Origin: an uncultured Bacteroidales bacterium
Lineage (GTDB): Bacteria > Bacteroidota > Bacteroidia > Bacteroidales > Paludibacteraceae
NCBI GenBank assembly: GCA_945827635.1
Contig: CALZOG010000002.1
Location: forward strand, 1-64,000
Reading direction: 5' to 3'
Length of the DNA: 64,000 nucleotides
Part shown: positions 53,389 to 63,187 of the stretch, one piece after another
Layout: every line of letters begins with the position of its first letter
How positions within the stretch are numbered: the stretch's first letter is position 1
Program-made: the position numbers and the translations under genes
Notes under the pieces: generated by a model
Database searches by the model: none
What the model saw: only the letters and a program-made list of their open reading frames with translations
What the model was told of the DNA's origin: nothing

Positions 53389-56300
53389 ATGCGAAAAACA
53401 CTACTCATTCTACTACCGCTTTTAGCCGTTACCTATCTGTCTGTTTCTGCCCAGCAAGCCATCCGTTTGGGTAGTGGCTCGTATGCGTCGTTCGCTCCGC
53501 TCAGTGCCAGCCGCACCGACGAGCGCGGTGGCACTCAAGCTTATCAGATGGAGCATAGGCGTCTGTATTTGCCCGACTCGCTGCTTCAGCGGCTGGGCTC
53601 GCCCGACGGCAGCAAGCCCGGTACACTCGCTCTGCCCTCCAACGATTGGTGGACGCATGCACTAGTGAATCAGTGGACAGGTAAGATATGGATGTACCCC
53701 GGCTGGGTGGAAGCCACCGACCAGGGTTTGTCGATAGGCTACCCCGACCATTGGGAGGAAACAGGCTGCGAGGTGAAATGGCCTGAACCGCTTACCGCCT
53801 CGTTCGTTAATGCCGCTACTGGCAAGCGCTCCGCATTCACCGAAGCACTGGTGGACAGCTGGTCGGATTTCATGGTTTCATTTATCATGCATGATGGCGA
53901 TTCGTGGGTACGGGTAACGTGTGTACACGGTTCGCCCATTGTTTGGATCGAGGCGAGCGGCGTGAAGGTGAACGTCACGAACCCTGCTTTAGGCAGATAT
54001 GCCGTCGCGCAGACCGTAGCCGGCGGACGCCAGTGGACAACAGTAGGTATGCTCACGCAGGGAATAGATGCACAGAAGATAGCACAATACGCTCAACGTG
54101 TGCCGCGTAGCACGCGGGTCAACTATTCGTATAACGCAGCCAAGGCTTCGCTCAGTACGACGTTCAGCGTGCTGACTGAAGATATCAACTTGCAGGCCGC
54201 ACCTGCCGCTGCGCCTGTGATGATTGCTTTTCTCCCACACCACATATATTGCGACCGTGTGACGGTTAACGGCAATACGGACACTCCGGCATTTACCGGC
54301 GAATACCTCTCGCCGCGAGGCACGATGAAAGTGTTGGAGGGCAACAACTTCACGTTCAACTACACGGTGCACGGTTTTCTGCCGTTCTTCCCGAAGCCTC
54401 TGGAGTGGGCGGAAGGTTTTTCTGCTGACCGGATGCAGGCGCTCAACGCCGATTATGCTGCACGCGGCACGTTCGGCGGTGATACGTACTGGGGCGGCAA
54501 AGGCTTGACGCAAATGATGCATTACATGACTTTTGCCCTGCAGATGGGGGACACGGCTACGTTCCGCCTCGCCAAGCAGCGGCTCAAGGAGAACCTGGTT
54601 GATTGGTACACCTACACCCCGGGCGAACTGCGCAGGTACTTTGCGCGCTACAACCGCTGGGGGGCACTGGTCGGCTTCGATTGCTCGTACGACAGTGACA
54701 CGTTCAACGACCACCATTTTCACTACGGCTATTTCATCTATGCCTCGGCTGTGCTGTGCATGCTCGACGCGGATTTCCGCGAGCAGTACGGTGCTATCGT
54801 TCGCGAGGTGGCACGCGATTATGCCAACTGGGAAAGAATTGATAGTCAAAACTCAAAAGTCGAAAGCAATGAGGTGCTTGAGCCTTGGTTCCGCACCCTT
54901 GATCCGTATTGCGGACATTCGTTCGCAGGCGGCATGGGCAACGGCGGCAACGGCAATGGCCAAGAGTCAACCAGTGAGGCTATCCAAGGTTGGGGCGGCG
55001 TATGGATGTTAGGCGCAGCATTAGGTGACCAAGAGATGCTTGAAGCCGGAATATTCGGCTACACGCTCGAGACACGTGCTGCCGCAGAATATTGGTTCGA
55101 CCGCAAGCGCAGGAACATTGATTATACGAAATACAAGCACCCCTACTGCTGCAACCTCACCATGCAGGGCGTAGGCTGGTGGACATGGTTCTCGGGCGAC
55201 CCCGTGTGGATGCACTCGATACAATGGCTGCCCATTTCGCCGATACTGACGAACTTCTTCTGTGAAGATATTGACTTCACCCGTTGGGATTATACGCAGA
55301 TGTACCAAGGCAAAGAGGTGGGCGACTACGAGGCTGCCACGGGCGGCTTGGGCGATGAATCGGGCTTGGGCAACGTATGCCTGAGTTACCTGTCGCTGTT
55401 CGAACCGGACAGTGCCGCTCGCGTCTGGGACCGTTTGGATAAAGCCGGCAAACCCCTTGCCAAGAATCCTGATACAGGTGGTATAACCTATTGGTTGGCG
55501 CACAGCCACAAAGGCTTGGGCGAGAAGCGTTATGATATATTGTCGGATTGCGCGCTTGCATGCGCATACACCGATCCGGTGACCGGCAATACAACCTATT
55601 CCGTCTATAATACAACCGGTGCTCCGCTCACCGTACATTTCTTCGGTGCCGTGGACAAAACGCTGACCGTCAATCCCGGTCTGACTGTTACCGACGGCTT
55701 GCGCAAGCAGGAGATTGCCACCATAGCCGACGAACACGTTTCGGATGTGAAGGATGAATTGGCTTGGGATTTGCCTTATCCTAACCTGGCACTGGGCAAA
55801 CCTGTTACAGCCTCCGGTTACGAGAACGCCGGCACGAAACCTGAGGGCGTGAACGACGGCAAACTCGATACCCGCTGGGGATCAACGCACAAGGACAATG
55901 AGTATGTGACCATCGATCTGGGGCAGACCTGTTACATCGACCACCTTGTTCTTCGCTGGGAAACAGCGTATGCCTCTAAGTATAGTCTGGGATTATCCCG
56001 AAACGGTATTGATTGGACTACGATCACTCTTGCTTCTTCCGGCGGCACGGAACGCGTGAAGTTGGCTCAGTTGCTCATGGCGCAGGACATGGAGTCCAGA
56101 GGCCGGTATCTGCGTCTGACAGGTGTGGAGCGCGCCACGACGTACGGCACCTCGCTGTCCGAGATCGAGGCGTACGGACGTCCGCTTGAGGGCGATGCAA
56201 GCAAGGTGTTTGCCGTTGCTCTGGCAGCCACGGATACTGTGCTCACCGAGGGTCAATCCACCACACTCAGCGCCACGGCGTACAACGTGCAGGGCGAAGT

Positions 56301-57228
56301 GATTGCCGGCACGGCAACATACGCCATTGTCAGAGGTTCTGCACAGTTGCAAGATAGCCGCGTGACAACAACCGGTGCAGGCGAGGTGCTGGTGAGTGCC
56401 ACCGTACAAGGCGTGACAGCCACCCTCACCCTCGTCGTGCTCGAGGGCGAGAAGATAACAGGCGTAACTATCACGCCTGCCGAGGTAACAATGCCTGTAG
56501 GCGATCTGCAGGAGTTTGAAGTGAGTGCCGTCAACCAGTTCGGATTTGCCGCAGAGACCTGCCGCTACACCTATTTCGCCGAGGCGGAAGGCAACTTTAC
56601 GCAGACCTACTCCTGCCTGGGCGGTGAGGCTACAGCCACTATCCATGTGCAGCCGTACACATCAATGAACCTGGCGCTGAACAAACCTGTGATTGCCTCT
56701 TCATACGAGAACGCCGGCACGAAGCCAGAGGGCGTGAACGACGGCAAGATGGATACGCGTTGGGGATCGGCGCATAAGGATAATGAGTGGGTGGAGATCG
56801 ATCTGGGCGCATGCTATCTGCTGGAGAAAGTGCGGCTGGTGTGGGAGACAGCTTATGCCACCTCTTACGACCTAATGCTCAGCGGTGATGCAATAGATTA
56901 TGAGACCGTATATGCCGCCACCGGTGCCAAGGGCGGCACACAGACAATCACGCTGCCCGAAGGCAGCAAAGGTCAATACCTGAGACTGCTGTGCAAGACG
57001 CGCAGCACGGGCTACGGTTCATCGCTATACGAGATTGAGGTGTATGGATCGGGGCGCTGCGAACCGATAGTAATAACCGGCGTGGAAACAGTTGCCGACA
57101 GTGAGTACTCCGGCAATCAAAACCCGAATACAGGAAGTGCAGCCTGCAAACTTCTGCGCGATGGCAGGATATACATACAAAAAGATGGAATTTTTTACTC
57201 CATAACAGGCGAAAAAGTGCTGTTTTGA
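53389..57228 (+). CDS. GH81 endo-beta-1,3-glucanase with two F5/8C domains
   Basis: 1279 residues from ATG at 53389 with a signal peptide (about 1-21). The catalytic GH81 part (about 40-760) has DTFNDHHFHYGYF with the catalytic Asp (about 438) and QESTSEAIQGW with the acidic pair (about 525 and 530), and SFAGGMGNGGNGNG. Two nearly identical F5/8-type C (CBM32-like) domains (about 795-940 and 1105-1235; both contain YENAGTKPEGVNDGK) flank a Big-like region. The tail (LLRDGRIYIQKDGIFYSITG) is type IX secretion-like. It hydrolyses beta-1,3-glucans such as laminarin or curdlan. A short insertion (about 484-495) is encoded by a repeat-like stretch. Confidence 0.93.
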   Translation: MRKTLLILLPLLAVTYLSVSAQQAIRLGSGSYASFAPLSASRTDERGGTQAYQMEHRRLYLPDSLLQRLGSPDGSKPGTLALPSNDWWTHALVNQWTGKIWMYPGWVEATDQGLSIGYPDHWEETGCEVKWPEPLTASFVNAATGKRSAFTEALVDSWSDFMVSFIMHDGDSWVRVTCVHGSPIVWIEASGVKVNVTNPALGRYAVAQTVAGGRQWTTVGMLTQGIDAQKIAQYAQRVPRSTRVNYSYNAAKASLSTTFSVLTEDINLQAAPAAAPVMIAFLPHHIYCDRVTVNGNTDTPAFTGEYLSPRGTMKVLEGNNFTFNYTVHGFLPFFPKPLEWAEGFSADRMQALNADYAARGTFGGDTYWGGKGLTQMMHYMTFALQMGDTATFRLAKQRLKENLVDWYTYTPGELRRYFARYNRWGALVGFDCSYDSDTFNDHHFHYGYFIYASAVLCMLDADFREQYGAIVREVARDYANWERIDSQNSKVESNEVLEPWFRTLDPYCGHSFAGGMGNGGNGNGQESTSEAIQGWGGVWMLGAALGDQEMLEAGIFGYTLETRAAAEYWFDRKRRNIDYTKYKHPYCCNLTMQGVGWWTWFSGDPVWMHSIQWLPISPILTNFFCEDIDFTRWDYTQMYQGKEVGDYEAATGGLGDESGLGNVCLSYLSLFEPDSAARVWDRLDKAGKPLAKNPDTGGITYWLAHSHKGLGEKRYDILSDCALACAYTDPVTGNTTYSVYNTTGAPLTVHFFGAVDKTLTVNPGLTVTDGLRKQEIATIADEHVSDVKDELAWDLPYPNLALGKPVTASGYENAGTKPEGVNDGKLDTRWGSTHKDNEYVTIDLGQTCYIDHLVLRWETAYASKYSLGLSRNGIDWTTITLASSGGTERVKLAQLLMAQDMESRGRYLRLTGVERATTYGTSLSEIEAYGRPLEGDASKVFAVALAATDTVLTEGQSTTLSATAYNVQGEVIAGTATYAIVRGSAQLQDSRVTTTGAGEVLVSATVQGVTATLTLVVLEGEKITGVTITPAEVTMPVGDLQEFEVSAVNQFGFAAETCRYTYFAEAEGNFTQTYSCLGGEATATIHVQPYTSMNLALNKPVIASSYENAGTKPEGVNDGKMDTRWGSAHKDNEWVEIDLGACYLLEKVRLVWETAYATSYDLMLSGDAIDYETVYAATGAKGGTQTITLPEGSKGQYLRLLCKTRSTGYGSSLYEIEVYGSGRCEPIVITGVETVADSEYSGNQNPNTGSAACKLLRDGRIYIQKDGIFYSITGEKVLF

Positions 57229-57277
57229 TTAAAAAATGAAAATAATTCCAGAAAATCAGATAAAAGGTGACGATTTG

Positions 57278-57309
57278 TTTGCAAAATTTCGAAATATTTC
57301 TTAATTTTG
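57278..57309 (+). promoter_or_regulatory. promoter of second SusC/SusD operon
   Basis: TTTG at 57278-57281, 20 bases, TAATTTTG at 57302-57309, about 40 bases before the susC ATG. Confidence 0.8.
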
Positions 57310-57349
57310 TAGAAAAATCTGATACACGAACACAAAAACATAATTCTAC

Positions 57350-60300
57350 ATGAAAAAACTACTCTTGTTTTGTGCAATGGTATTTGCCGCGGTGACGGTT
57401 TCAGCCGACGTTATTACCGGTGTGGTAATGGCGGAAGGTGAGCCCGATCCGATTATCGGCGCAAATATCATGGTAAAGGGTACGACCAACGGTACGATTA
57501 CCGACATCGACGGCAATTTTTCTTTGCAGGCCAAGGTGGGTGATGTATTGGTAGTGTCGTACATGGGTTATAAATCGCAGGAGGTGAAGGCAACCGCCTC
57601 ACCGATGCGTATCACTCTCCAGCCTGACAACGTGATGTTGGAGGAGGTCGTAGCCATCGGTTACGGTACAATGAAAAAGTCCGACTTGACAGGTGCTGTA
57701 GCTTCAGTCAAAGCTGAAGAGTTGCAGAAGACACCTCTTGCAACAGTAGATCAGGCGCTGCAGGGAAAAGCAGCCGGTGTTACCGTCAATGCCAATTCCG
57801 GTCAGCCGGGTGCAGCCGCCGAAGTGCGTATCCGTGGTATTGGTTCAGTCAAATCAGAATCAACGCCAATCTATGTTGTGGATGGCGTTGTGCTGAAGGA
57901 TATCAGCTTCTTGACGCCGACAGACATCGCTTCGATGGAAATCATGAAGGATGCATCATCGACAGCCATCTACGGTAGCCAGGCCGCCAATGGTGTTATC
58001 TTGATCACAACCAAGTCGGGTAGTAAGGATCGTAAGGCCGGCGTGAGCTTCAATGCATATTGGGGCTTGCAGAACAGATGGCGCAAACTGGATGTGATGA
58101 ACGCCATGGATCAAGCAGAAACCGAAGTGCTGATGTCCGGTGGAGCCAAAGCTATCGGTAACTGGAACAAAGGCTTCAATACGTGGTGGAAAAAGACGAA
58201 TAATGCCAGTGGTGTCAATCCCTATTATCCCGTAAACTTCGATTATGCCGAATATGCAGCAACCGGCGGTACAGATTGGCAGGACGAAGTATTTCACAAG
58301 AATGCGCTGGTGCACAATTACAGCTTGTCCGTTGATGGCGGCGGTGATTGGGGATCGTATCTGTTTAGTGCCAGCTATTTCAACCAAGATGGTACGCTGC
58401 TGGGTAGTAATTATGAGCGTCTGACGTTGCGCGTAAATACCAATTTCAATGTGCGCAAATGGTTGCGGATAGGTGAGAACTTGTCATTCTCTACCAGCCG
58501 TTCCCGCAATGCGATGAACAATAATGCATCCCCACAGGCATCGGTGTTATCGGCAGCATTGGCTATGGCTCCGTGGGATCCGGTATATTATCCCGAGGAT
58601 GCCGTAAACGGTTTAGGCGAGAAGATTGGCGGTCAGCCATCTGCTGCGTCAAACTTTACGAATGTAGTCAATCCGATGTCCATGATCTATAATACGGAAC
58701 CAAACAACAGAGTACAACGTTGGGTGGGAGATATCTTTATCGAGATCAAGCCGGTGAAAGGTTTGACTATTCGCCCGTCGTTGAGCATGGATTTGAGCAA
58801 TAATATGGATCGCACGTTCAATTATGCGTATCGTTATTCCAATGCCGACTATCGTGAGCACAATTCAGTAGGTGCCGGCATGGCTCGCTACATGACATTG
58901 ACCAATGATAACGTGATCACCTATTCGCGTGATATAGAGAAGCACAGCTTTTCTGTCATGGCAGGTGAGACGATGCAGCAATATGATTATTATAGTGTAA
59001 GTGCAGGCGGGCAGGATATAGTCAATATCGACCCCAAAAACTGGTATATCTTCAATACCAAGAACGACTCAACCCGTACCGAAGGTGATGCAGTAGCGCG
59101 TACGCGCCGTTTGTCGTTCTTCACGCGTTTGCATTATAGTTACGACAATCGTTATATAGCAACGTTCAATTTCCGTGCTGATGCCTCTTCTCGCTTCAAA
59201 AAGAGCGAAAAAGGGGTGTGGGGGTATTTCCCGTCAATGGCCTTGGCGTGGCGTATCAATCAAGAGTCGTTCCTGGAGAGTTCATCTAGTTATTTGGACA
59301 ACTTGAAATTGCGCTTTGGCTGGGGGCAGGTAGGCAACGACCAAGTAAGCGAGTCGGCATTCGTGCAATCCATCGAGACCCCGGGACCCTATTTCGTGGG
59401 ATATATTCTGGGCGACCAACTGGTGCCCGGTGCAGCAGTCTTGACATTGGTGAACGAGAACGGTCGTTGGGAAACCAATGAGCAATGGAATCTGGGCTTG
59501 GATTTCGGTTTTTGGAATGGAATGTTAAGCGGAACACTCGAGGGCTATATTCGTGATACCAAAGATGCTATCCTGTCAGTGAATGCACCGGCTCACGTGG
59601 GTAACCATTGGGCAATGTCAGCCAATCTGGGTACAGTGCGGAACATGGGTGTGGAGCTGACGTTAGGGCACCAGAACAAGGTCGGAGATTTTGAATACGG
59701 CATCAATGGCAATATATCTTTTGCCAAAAATAAAGTAACTCACATGAATGGCGGTAGTGCCGATTATGGCGACCGCACCAAGACAGATGAGGGGCTGCCG
59801 GTACGTTCGTTTTGGGGATATAAATATCTGGGTATATACCAATCTGATGCAGAGGCAGCAGCTCATTTGCCTAACTCCACGAACATTGTTAATGAAGGCG
59901 ACTCGAAGTATGAGGATGTCAATGGTGACGGCAAGATTGATGAGAATGACTGCATGGTAATCGGTAATCCGTTCCCATGGTTGACCGGAGCGTTGACCTT
60001 CAATCTCGGTTGGAAAGGTTTGGACTTCAGCATCAATTTCCAAGGTGTATATGGCAACCAGATTTATAATGCATTGCGCGAGCGTCTGGAGGGTACAGGT
60101 CAGACTGCAACATTGAGTGCAGCGATGAAAGATGTACACATCTACTACAACCAAGACAAGCGTGATGCTATGAACGATGCGGGTATTGATTGGATGGGAT
60201 ATATGGATAAATATGCAGGCTCGATACCTAATCCTCATGGTAATTCGTTGAATGCCGCCAACTCGTCGCGGTTTGTAGAAAGCGGTGCATATCTGCGCCT

Positions 60301-60505
60301 GAAAGATTTGACATTGGGCTACACTTTGCCGAAGAAATATAGCCAAAAGGCATACATAGATCGTGTACGTGTATATTTTACGGCAAGCAATCTGTTGACT
60401 CTTACCGGCTACACCGGATATGATCCCGAAGTAGGCGGCGGAGTGGATTATGGTAACTATCCGCAGAGTCGTACATTTATGTTCGGTGTCAATTGTGACT
60501 TTTAA
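57350..60505 (+). CDS. SusC/RagA family TonB-linked outer membrane transporter
   Basis: 1051 residues. Signal peptide (about 1-19), carboxypeptidase regulatory-like domain (about 20-95, GVVMAEGEPDPIIGANIMVKG), plug with PIYVVDGVVLKD and IMKDASSTAIYGSQAANGVILITTKSG, barrel to the C-terminal Phe (FMFGVNCDF). With GH81 before and GH128 after, the imported ligand is most likely beta-1,3-gluco-oligosaccharide. The two SusC proteins of this window are clearly different sequences. Confidence 0.95.
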   Translation: MKKLLLFCAMVFAAVTVSADVITGVVMAEGEPDPIIGANIMVKGTTNGTITDIDGNFSLQAKVGDVLVVSYMGYKSQEVKATASPMRITLQPDNVMLEEVVAIGYGTMKKSDLTGAVASVKAEELQKTPLATVDQALQGKAAGVTVNANSGQPGAAAEVRIRGIGSVKSESTPIYVVDGVVLKDISFLTPTDIASMEIMKDASSTAIYGSQAANGVILITTKSGSKDRKAGVSFNAYWGLQNRWRKLDVMNAMDQAETEVLMSGGAKAIGNWNKGFNTWWKKTNNASGVNPYYPVNFDYAEYAATGGTDWQDEVFHKNALVHNYSLSVDGGGDWGSYLFSASYFNQDGTLLGSNYERLTLRVNTNFNVRKWLRIGENLSFSTSRSRNAMNNNASPQASVLSAALAMAPWDPVYYPEDAVNGLGEKIGGQPSAASNFTNVVNPMSMIYNTEPNNRVQRWVGDIFIEIKPVKGLTIRPSLSMDLSNNMDRTFNYAYRYSNADYREHNSVGAGMARYMTLTNDNVITYSRDIEKHSFSVMAGETMQQYDYYSVSAGGQDIVNIDPKNWYIFNTKNDSTRTEGDAVARTRRLSFFTRLHYSYDNRYIATFNFRADASSRFKKSEKGVWGYFPSMALAWRINQESFLESSSSYLDNLKLRFGWGQVGNDQVSESAFVQSIETPGPYFVGYILGDQLVPGAAVLTLVNENGRWETNEQWNLGLDFGFWNGMLSGTLEGYIRDTKDAILSVNAPAHVGNHWAMSANLGTVRNMGVELTLGHQNKVGDFEYGINGNISFAKNKVTHMNGGSADYGDRTKTDEGLPVRSFWGYKYLGIYQSDAEAAAHLPNSTNIVNEGDSKYEDVNGDGKIDENDCMVIGNPFPWLTGALTFNLGWKGLDFSINFQGVYGNQIYNALRERLEGTGQTATLSAAMKDVHIYYNQDKRDAMNDAGIDWMGYMDKYAGSIPNPHGNSLNAANSSRFVESGAYLRLKDLTLGYTLPKKYSQKAYIDRVRVYFTASNLLTLTGYTGYDPEVGGGVDYGNYPQSRTFMFGVNCDF

Positions 60506-60521
60506 TTAGGAGGGTGAGAAT

Positions 60522-62090
60522 ATGAAAAAAGCAACTTATATATTTCTGACTATTTGCATGTTTGCTATGACGGGATGTGATTGGGTATCAGAACCCACTC
60601 CCGGTGTGAGTCAGTTGTCGGATTATTTCGTGTCAGGGCAAGCTTGTATCTATAATGTCAACGCCGACTATGTGCCTCTAGCGTGGGAGTTCAATAATAC
60701 GTACTATAGCGAGTGGTTCATAGGTGATGTAATGTCTGATGATGCATTAAAGGGCGGTCAGAACACATCTGATATGGCGGCAGCATACCAGTTGGAGAAC
60801 TTCAAGTCCAATGCCGACAACGAAATTGCAGAGGAATTCTTCAAAGCCCAATATGAAGGTATAGCTCGATGCAATTTGTCGTTGAACTATATACCTACTG
60901 TGGCATGTGACTCGGATATGAACGAATCGCTCAAACAACGCCTGATAGGCGAGTGCTATTTCCTGAGAGCATATTACTATTTCCGTTTGGTTCGTACGTA
61001 TGGCGGTGTGCCGCTGTCGTTGGGGATAGAGAATAGTGACGAATACTGGAATCGTGCCCGCTCAAGTGCGGATGAGGTGTACGCTCAAATCGTATCTGAC
61101 CTTGAGAATGCCGAGTCGCGTCTGTGGAACAAAAGTAAGACAGGTGGCGCAGACATGGGACGTGCAACCAAAGGTGCTGCGCAAGCAATGCTGGTGAAGG
61201 TCTATATGTACATGCACAACTACGAGAAAGCTAAGCAGTGGGGTGACAAGTTCCTAACTGAACAAGCATCCGAGTACAGTCTTGTGCCCGATTTTGCGAG
61301 CAACTTTACCCTCTCCGGCGAGAACAATGCAGAGTCTATTTTTGAGATTCAATACGCCAACGAGGCAACCTCCGACTATGGGACAGGCAATGGCTCTACT
61401 CGCGGTACATTCACTACGGTATTGACCCGTTCGCGTTCCACGAATATGGGGGATGAAGGTTGGGGATTCAACAAGCCAACTCATAACCTCTATAACGAGT
61501 ATGAAGAGGCTGATTCGCTTCGCAGGGATGCAACAATCATCTTGCTGGACGCAGATCATCTTGGGGATCAAGATACCTATCTGGGTACCTCTTACTTGAA
61601 TCGCAAGACAGGACTCTATACCGCCGATGGTACAGGTTATGCGTATAAGAATGCACACAACACCCGAGGCGTGCTCAACAACAAGCAGATTCGTTTGGCA
61701 GACCTGTATCTGCTGTATGCAGAAGCATGCCAGGAAACAGGCGATGAAGCTACCGCCATCATCTATCTGAATAAAGTGCGCGACAGAGTCGGTTTGGTCC
61801 CTTATCCGGGTTACAGTTTCAAGGTGAACGGAACTGAAATCAGTTCGCCGACCTTGCAGGAGGCTATCCGTCACGAGCGCCGTATGGAGCTGGCGATGGA
61901 GGGGCATCGTTGGTTCGATCTGTGCCGTTGGGGAGTAGCATACGAGGTGATGACCGCTTATATGGCGCAGGAGGATCCGGAGGCAAAAGCTGAAATGCAG
62001 CCGTTTATCAAGGGTGTGCATGAGTTGCTCCCGATTCCTAACAAACAACGTCAATTAAATAGTTTATTGGATCAAAACCCGGGATATTAA
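60522..62090 (+). CDS. SusD/RagB family substrate-binding lipoprotein
   Basis: 522 residues. Lipoprotein-type signal (TGCDW, Cys at about 19). SusD features: LIGECYFLRAYYYFRLVRTYGGVPL and the C-terminal ERRMELAMEGHRWFDLCRWG and LLPIPNKQ. It binds the glucan at the cell surface and closes the SusC channel. An AGGAGGG ribosome-binding site precedes the ATG, stronger than most in this window. Confidence 0.95.
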   Translation: MKKATYIFLTICMFAMTGCDWVSEPTPGVSQLSDYFVSGQACIYNVNADYVPLAWEFNNTYYSEWFIGDVMSDDALKGGQNTSDMAAAYQLENFKSNADNEIAEEFFKAQYEGIARCNLSLNYIPTVACDSDMNESLKQRLIGECYFLRAYYYFRLVRTYGGVPLSLGIENSDEYWNRARSSADEVYAQIVSDLENAESRLWNKSKTGGADMGRATKGAAQAMLVKVYMYMHNYEKAKQWGDKFLTEQASEYSLVPDFASNFTLSGENNAESIFEIQYANEATSDYGTGNGSTRGTFTTVLTRSRSTNMGDEGWGFNKPTHNLYNEYEEADSLRRDATIILLDADHLGDQDTYLGTSYLNRKTGLYTADGTGYAYKNAHNTRGVLNNKQIRLADLYLLYAEACQETGDEATAIIYLNKVRDRVGLVPYPGYSFKVNGTEISSPTLQEAIRHERRMELAMEGHRWFDLCRWGVAYEVMTAYMAQEDPEAKAEMQPFIKGVHELLPIPNKQRQLNSLLDQNPGY

Positions 62091-62151
62091 AAACAAACAA
62101 ACAAGTGTTTGTATTAAATCAACTTTTTATCAACTAAATTCATTAACAATC

Positions 62152-63120
62152 ATGAAAAAGTTTTTGATTTGTGCAATGGCTGCATTAGCATTGGTAGCCT
62201 GCAAGGACAAAGAAAAAGAGCCCGAAACAACCAAGCTGACTCTCAATGAGTCTGAGATCTCCGTAGCTGTGGCAGCTACCTTCCAGTTGACCGCCAACAT
62301 GGAAGTAACCTGGGCTTCATCGGATGACGCTATTGCCGGCGTTAGCTCTACCGGTCTTGTACAGGGTATAGCCCAAGGTGAAGCAACCGTTACCGCTACG
62401 AGCGAAGACGGCCAGAAGGCAACCTGCAAAGTAACGGTTACAGCCGGTGGTGTAACTCCTCCTCCCGCAGAAGGCGGCTATGCTGATTTCAAACAACTGC
62501 AAGGTTCGGCATACTATGTATTCTTCCTGCAGGAAGGTGCCACCAAGTATCTGGGTGACAAAGTGCTCTACAACTTCGGTCCGAACGACAATCAAGGTCA
62601 AGGTTCACGTTGGCTCTATGTTTGGGAGAACACGTTCACAGGTGGTACAGGCGTAGGTACTGATCCATTTGATCAGGCTGAAGGCTGGACAGCTCTGGTT
62701 CAGGGTTCACTAGGATGGGCAGGCATGGGGCTGTGCGTCGCTATCAATGATGACAACAACACATCCGGTGAGGGTGCTGCTGAAGATCTTGCTGCTCTGG
62801 ATGCTATCCGCAACAACATTACCGATTATGACGCGTGGTATCTGGCTGTGGCTTTGAAGAATGCAACGCCCGGTGCAGGATACGAGTTCAAATTGATTGG
62901 TAGTAATGTAGATGGTACAGAGTCTGGCAGCGGTGCTATAACTATCGCTCCTGCAGCTACCGGTGAGTGGGTATATAAGGAGTACAAGCTCTCTGATATC
63001 GCAGGTCTGGAGTTTGGCCCGTTCAACAAGAACGGTTCGAACATCCTGACTATTGTGGCTAGTCCTTACATGAAAGGTACACAGATTGACCTCGGTTACG
63101 CATTTTTGTACAAGAAGTAA
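62152..63120 (+). CDS. surface lipoprotein with Big2 domain
   Basis: 322 residues. Lipobox LVAC (Cys17). An Ig-like Big2 domain (about 27-98: LTLNESEISVAVAATFQLTA, VTWASSDDAIAGVSSTG, GEATVTATSEDGQ) is followed by a Pro-rich linker and an unassigned beta-rich domain (about 108-322) with many Trp, Tyr and Gly residues. By position (after SusD, before a glucanase) it is probably a surface glycan-binding protein, but no binding module was identified by sequence. Confidence 0.82.
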   Translation: MKKFLICAMAALALVACKDKEKEPETTKLTLNESEISVAVAATFQLTANMEVTWASSDDAIAGVSSTGLVQGIAQGEATVTATSEDGQKATCKVTVTAGGVTPPPAEGGYADFKQLQGSAYYVFFLQEGATKYLGDKVLYNFGPNDNQGQGSRWLYVWENTFTGGTGVGTDPFDQAEGWTALVQGSLGWAGMGLCVAINDDNNTSGEGAAEDLAALDAIRNNITDYDAWYLAVALKNATPGAGYEFKLIGSNVDGTESGSGAITIAPAATGEWVYKEYKLSDIAGLEFGPFNKNGSNILTIVASPYMKGTQIDLGYAFLYKK

Positions 63121-63136
63121 ACCGTAAATCTCGGGT

Positions 63137-63159
63137 CGGTGGGACTGATTATCCCACCG
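63137..63159 (+). promoter_or_regulatory. intercistronic hairpin
   Basis: Perfect 8-bp stem CGGTGGGA / TCCCACCG with a 7-base loop and no T-run, between the Big2 lipoprotein and GH128 genes. It may stabilise or limit the downstream mRNA. Confidence 0.6.
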
Positions 63160-63187
63160 GCTCTCTATAAACTAAATCAATGATAGT

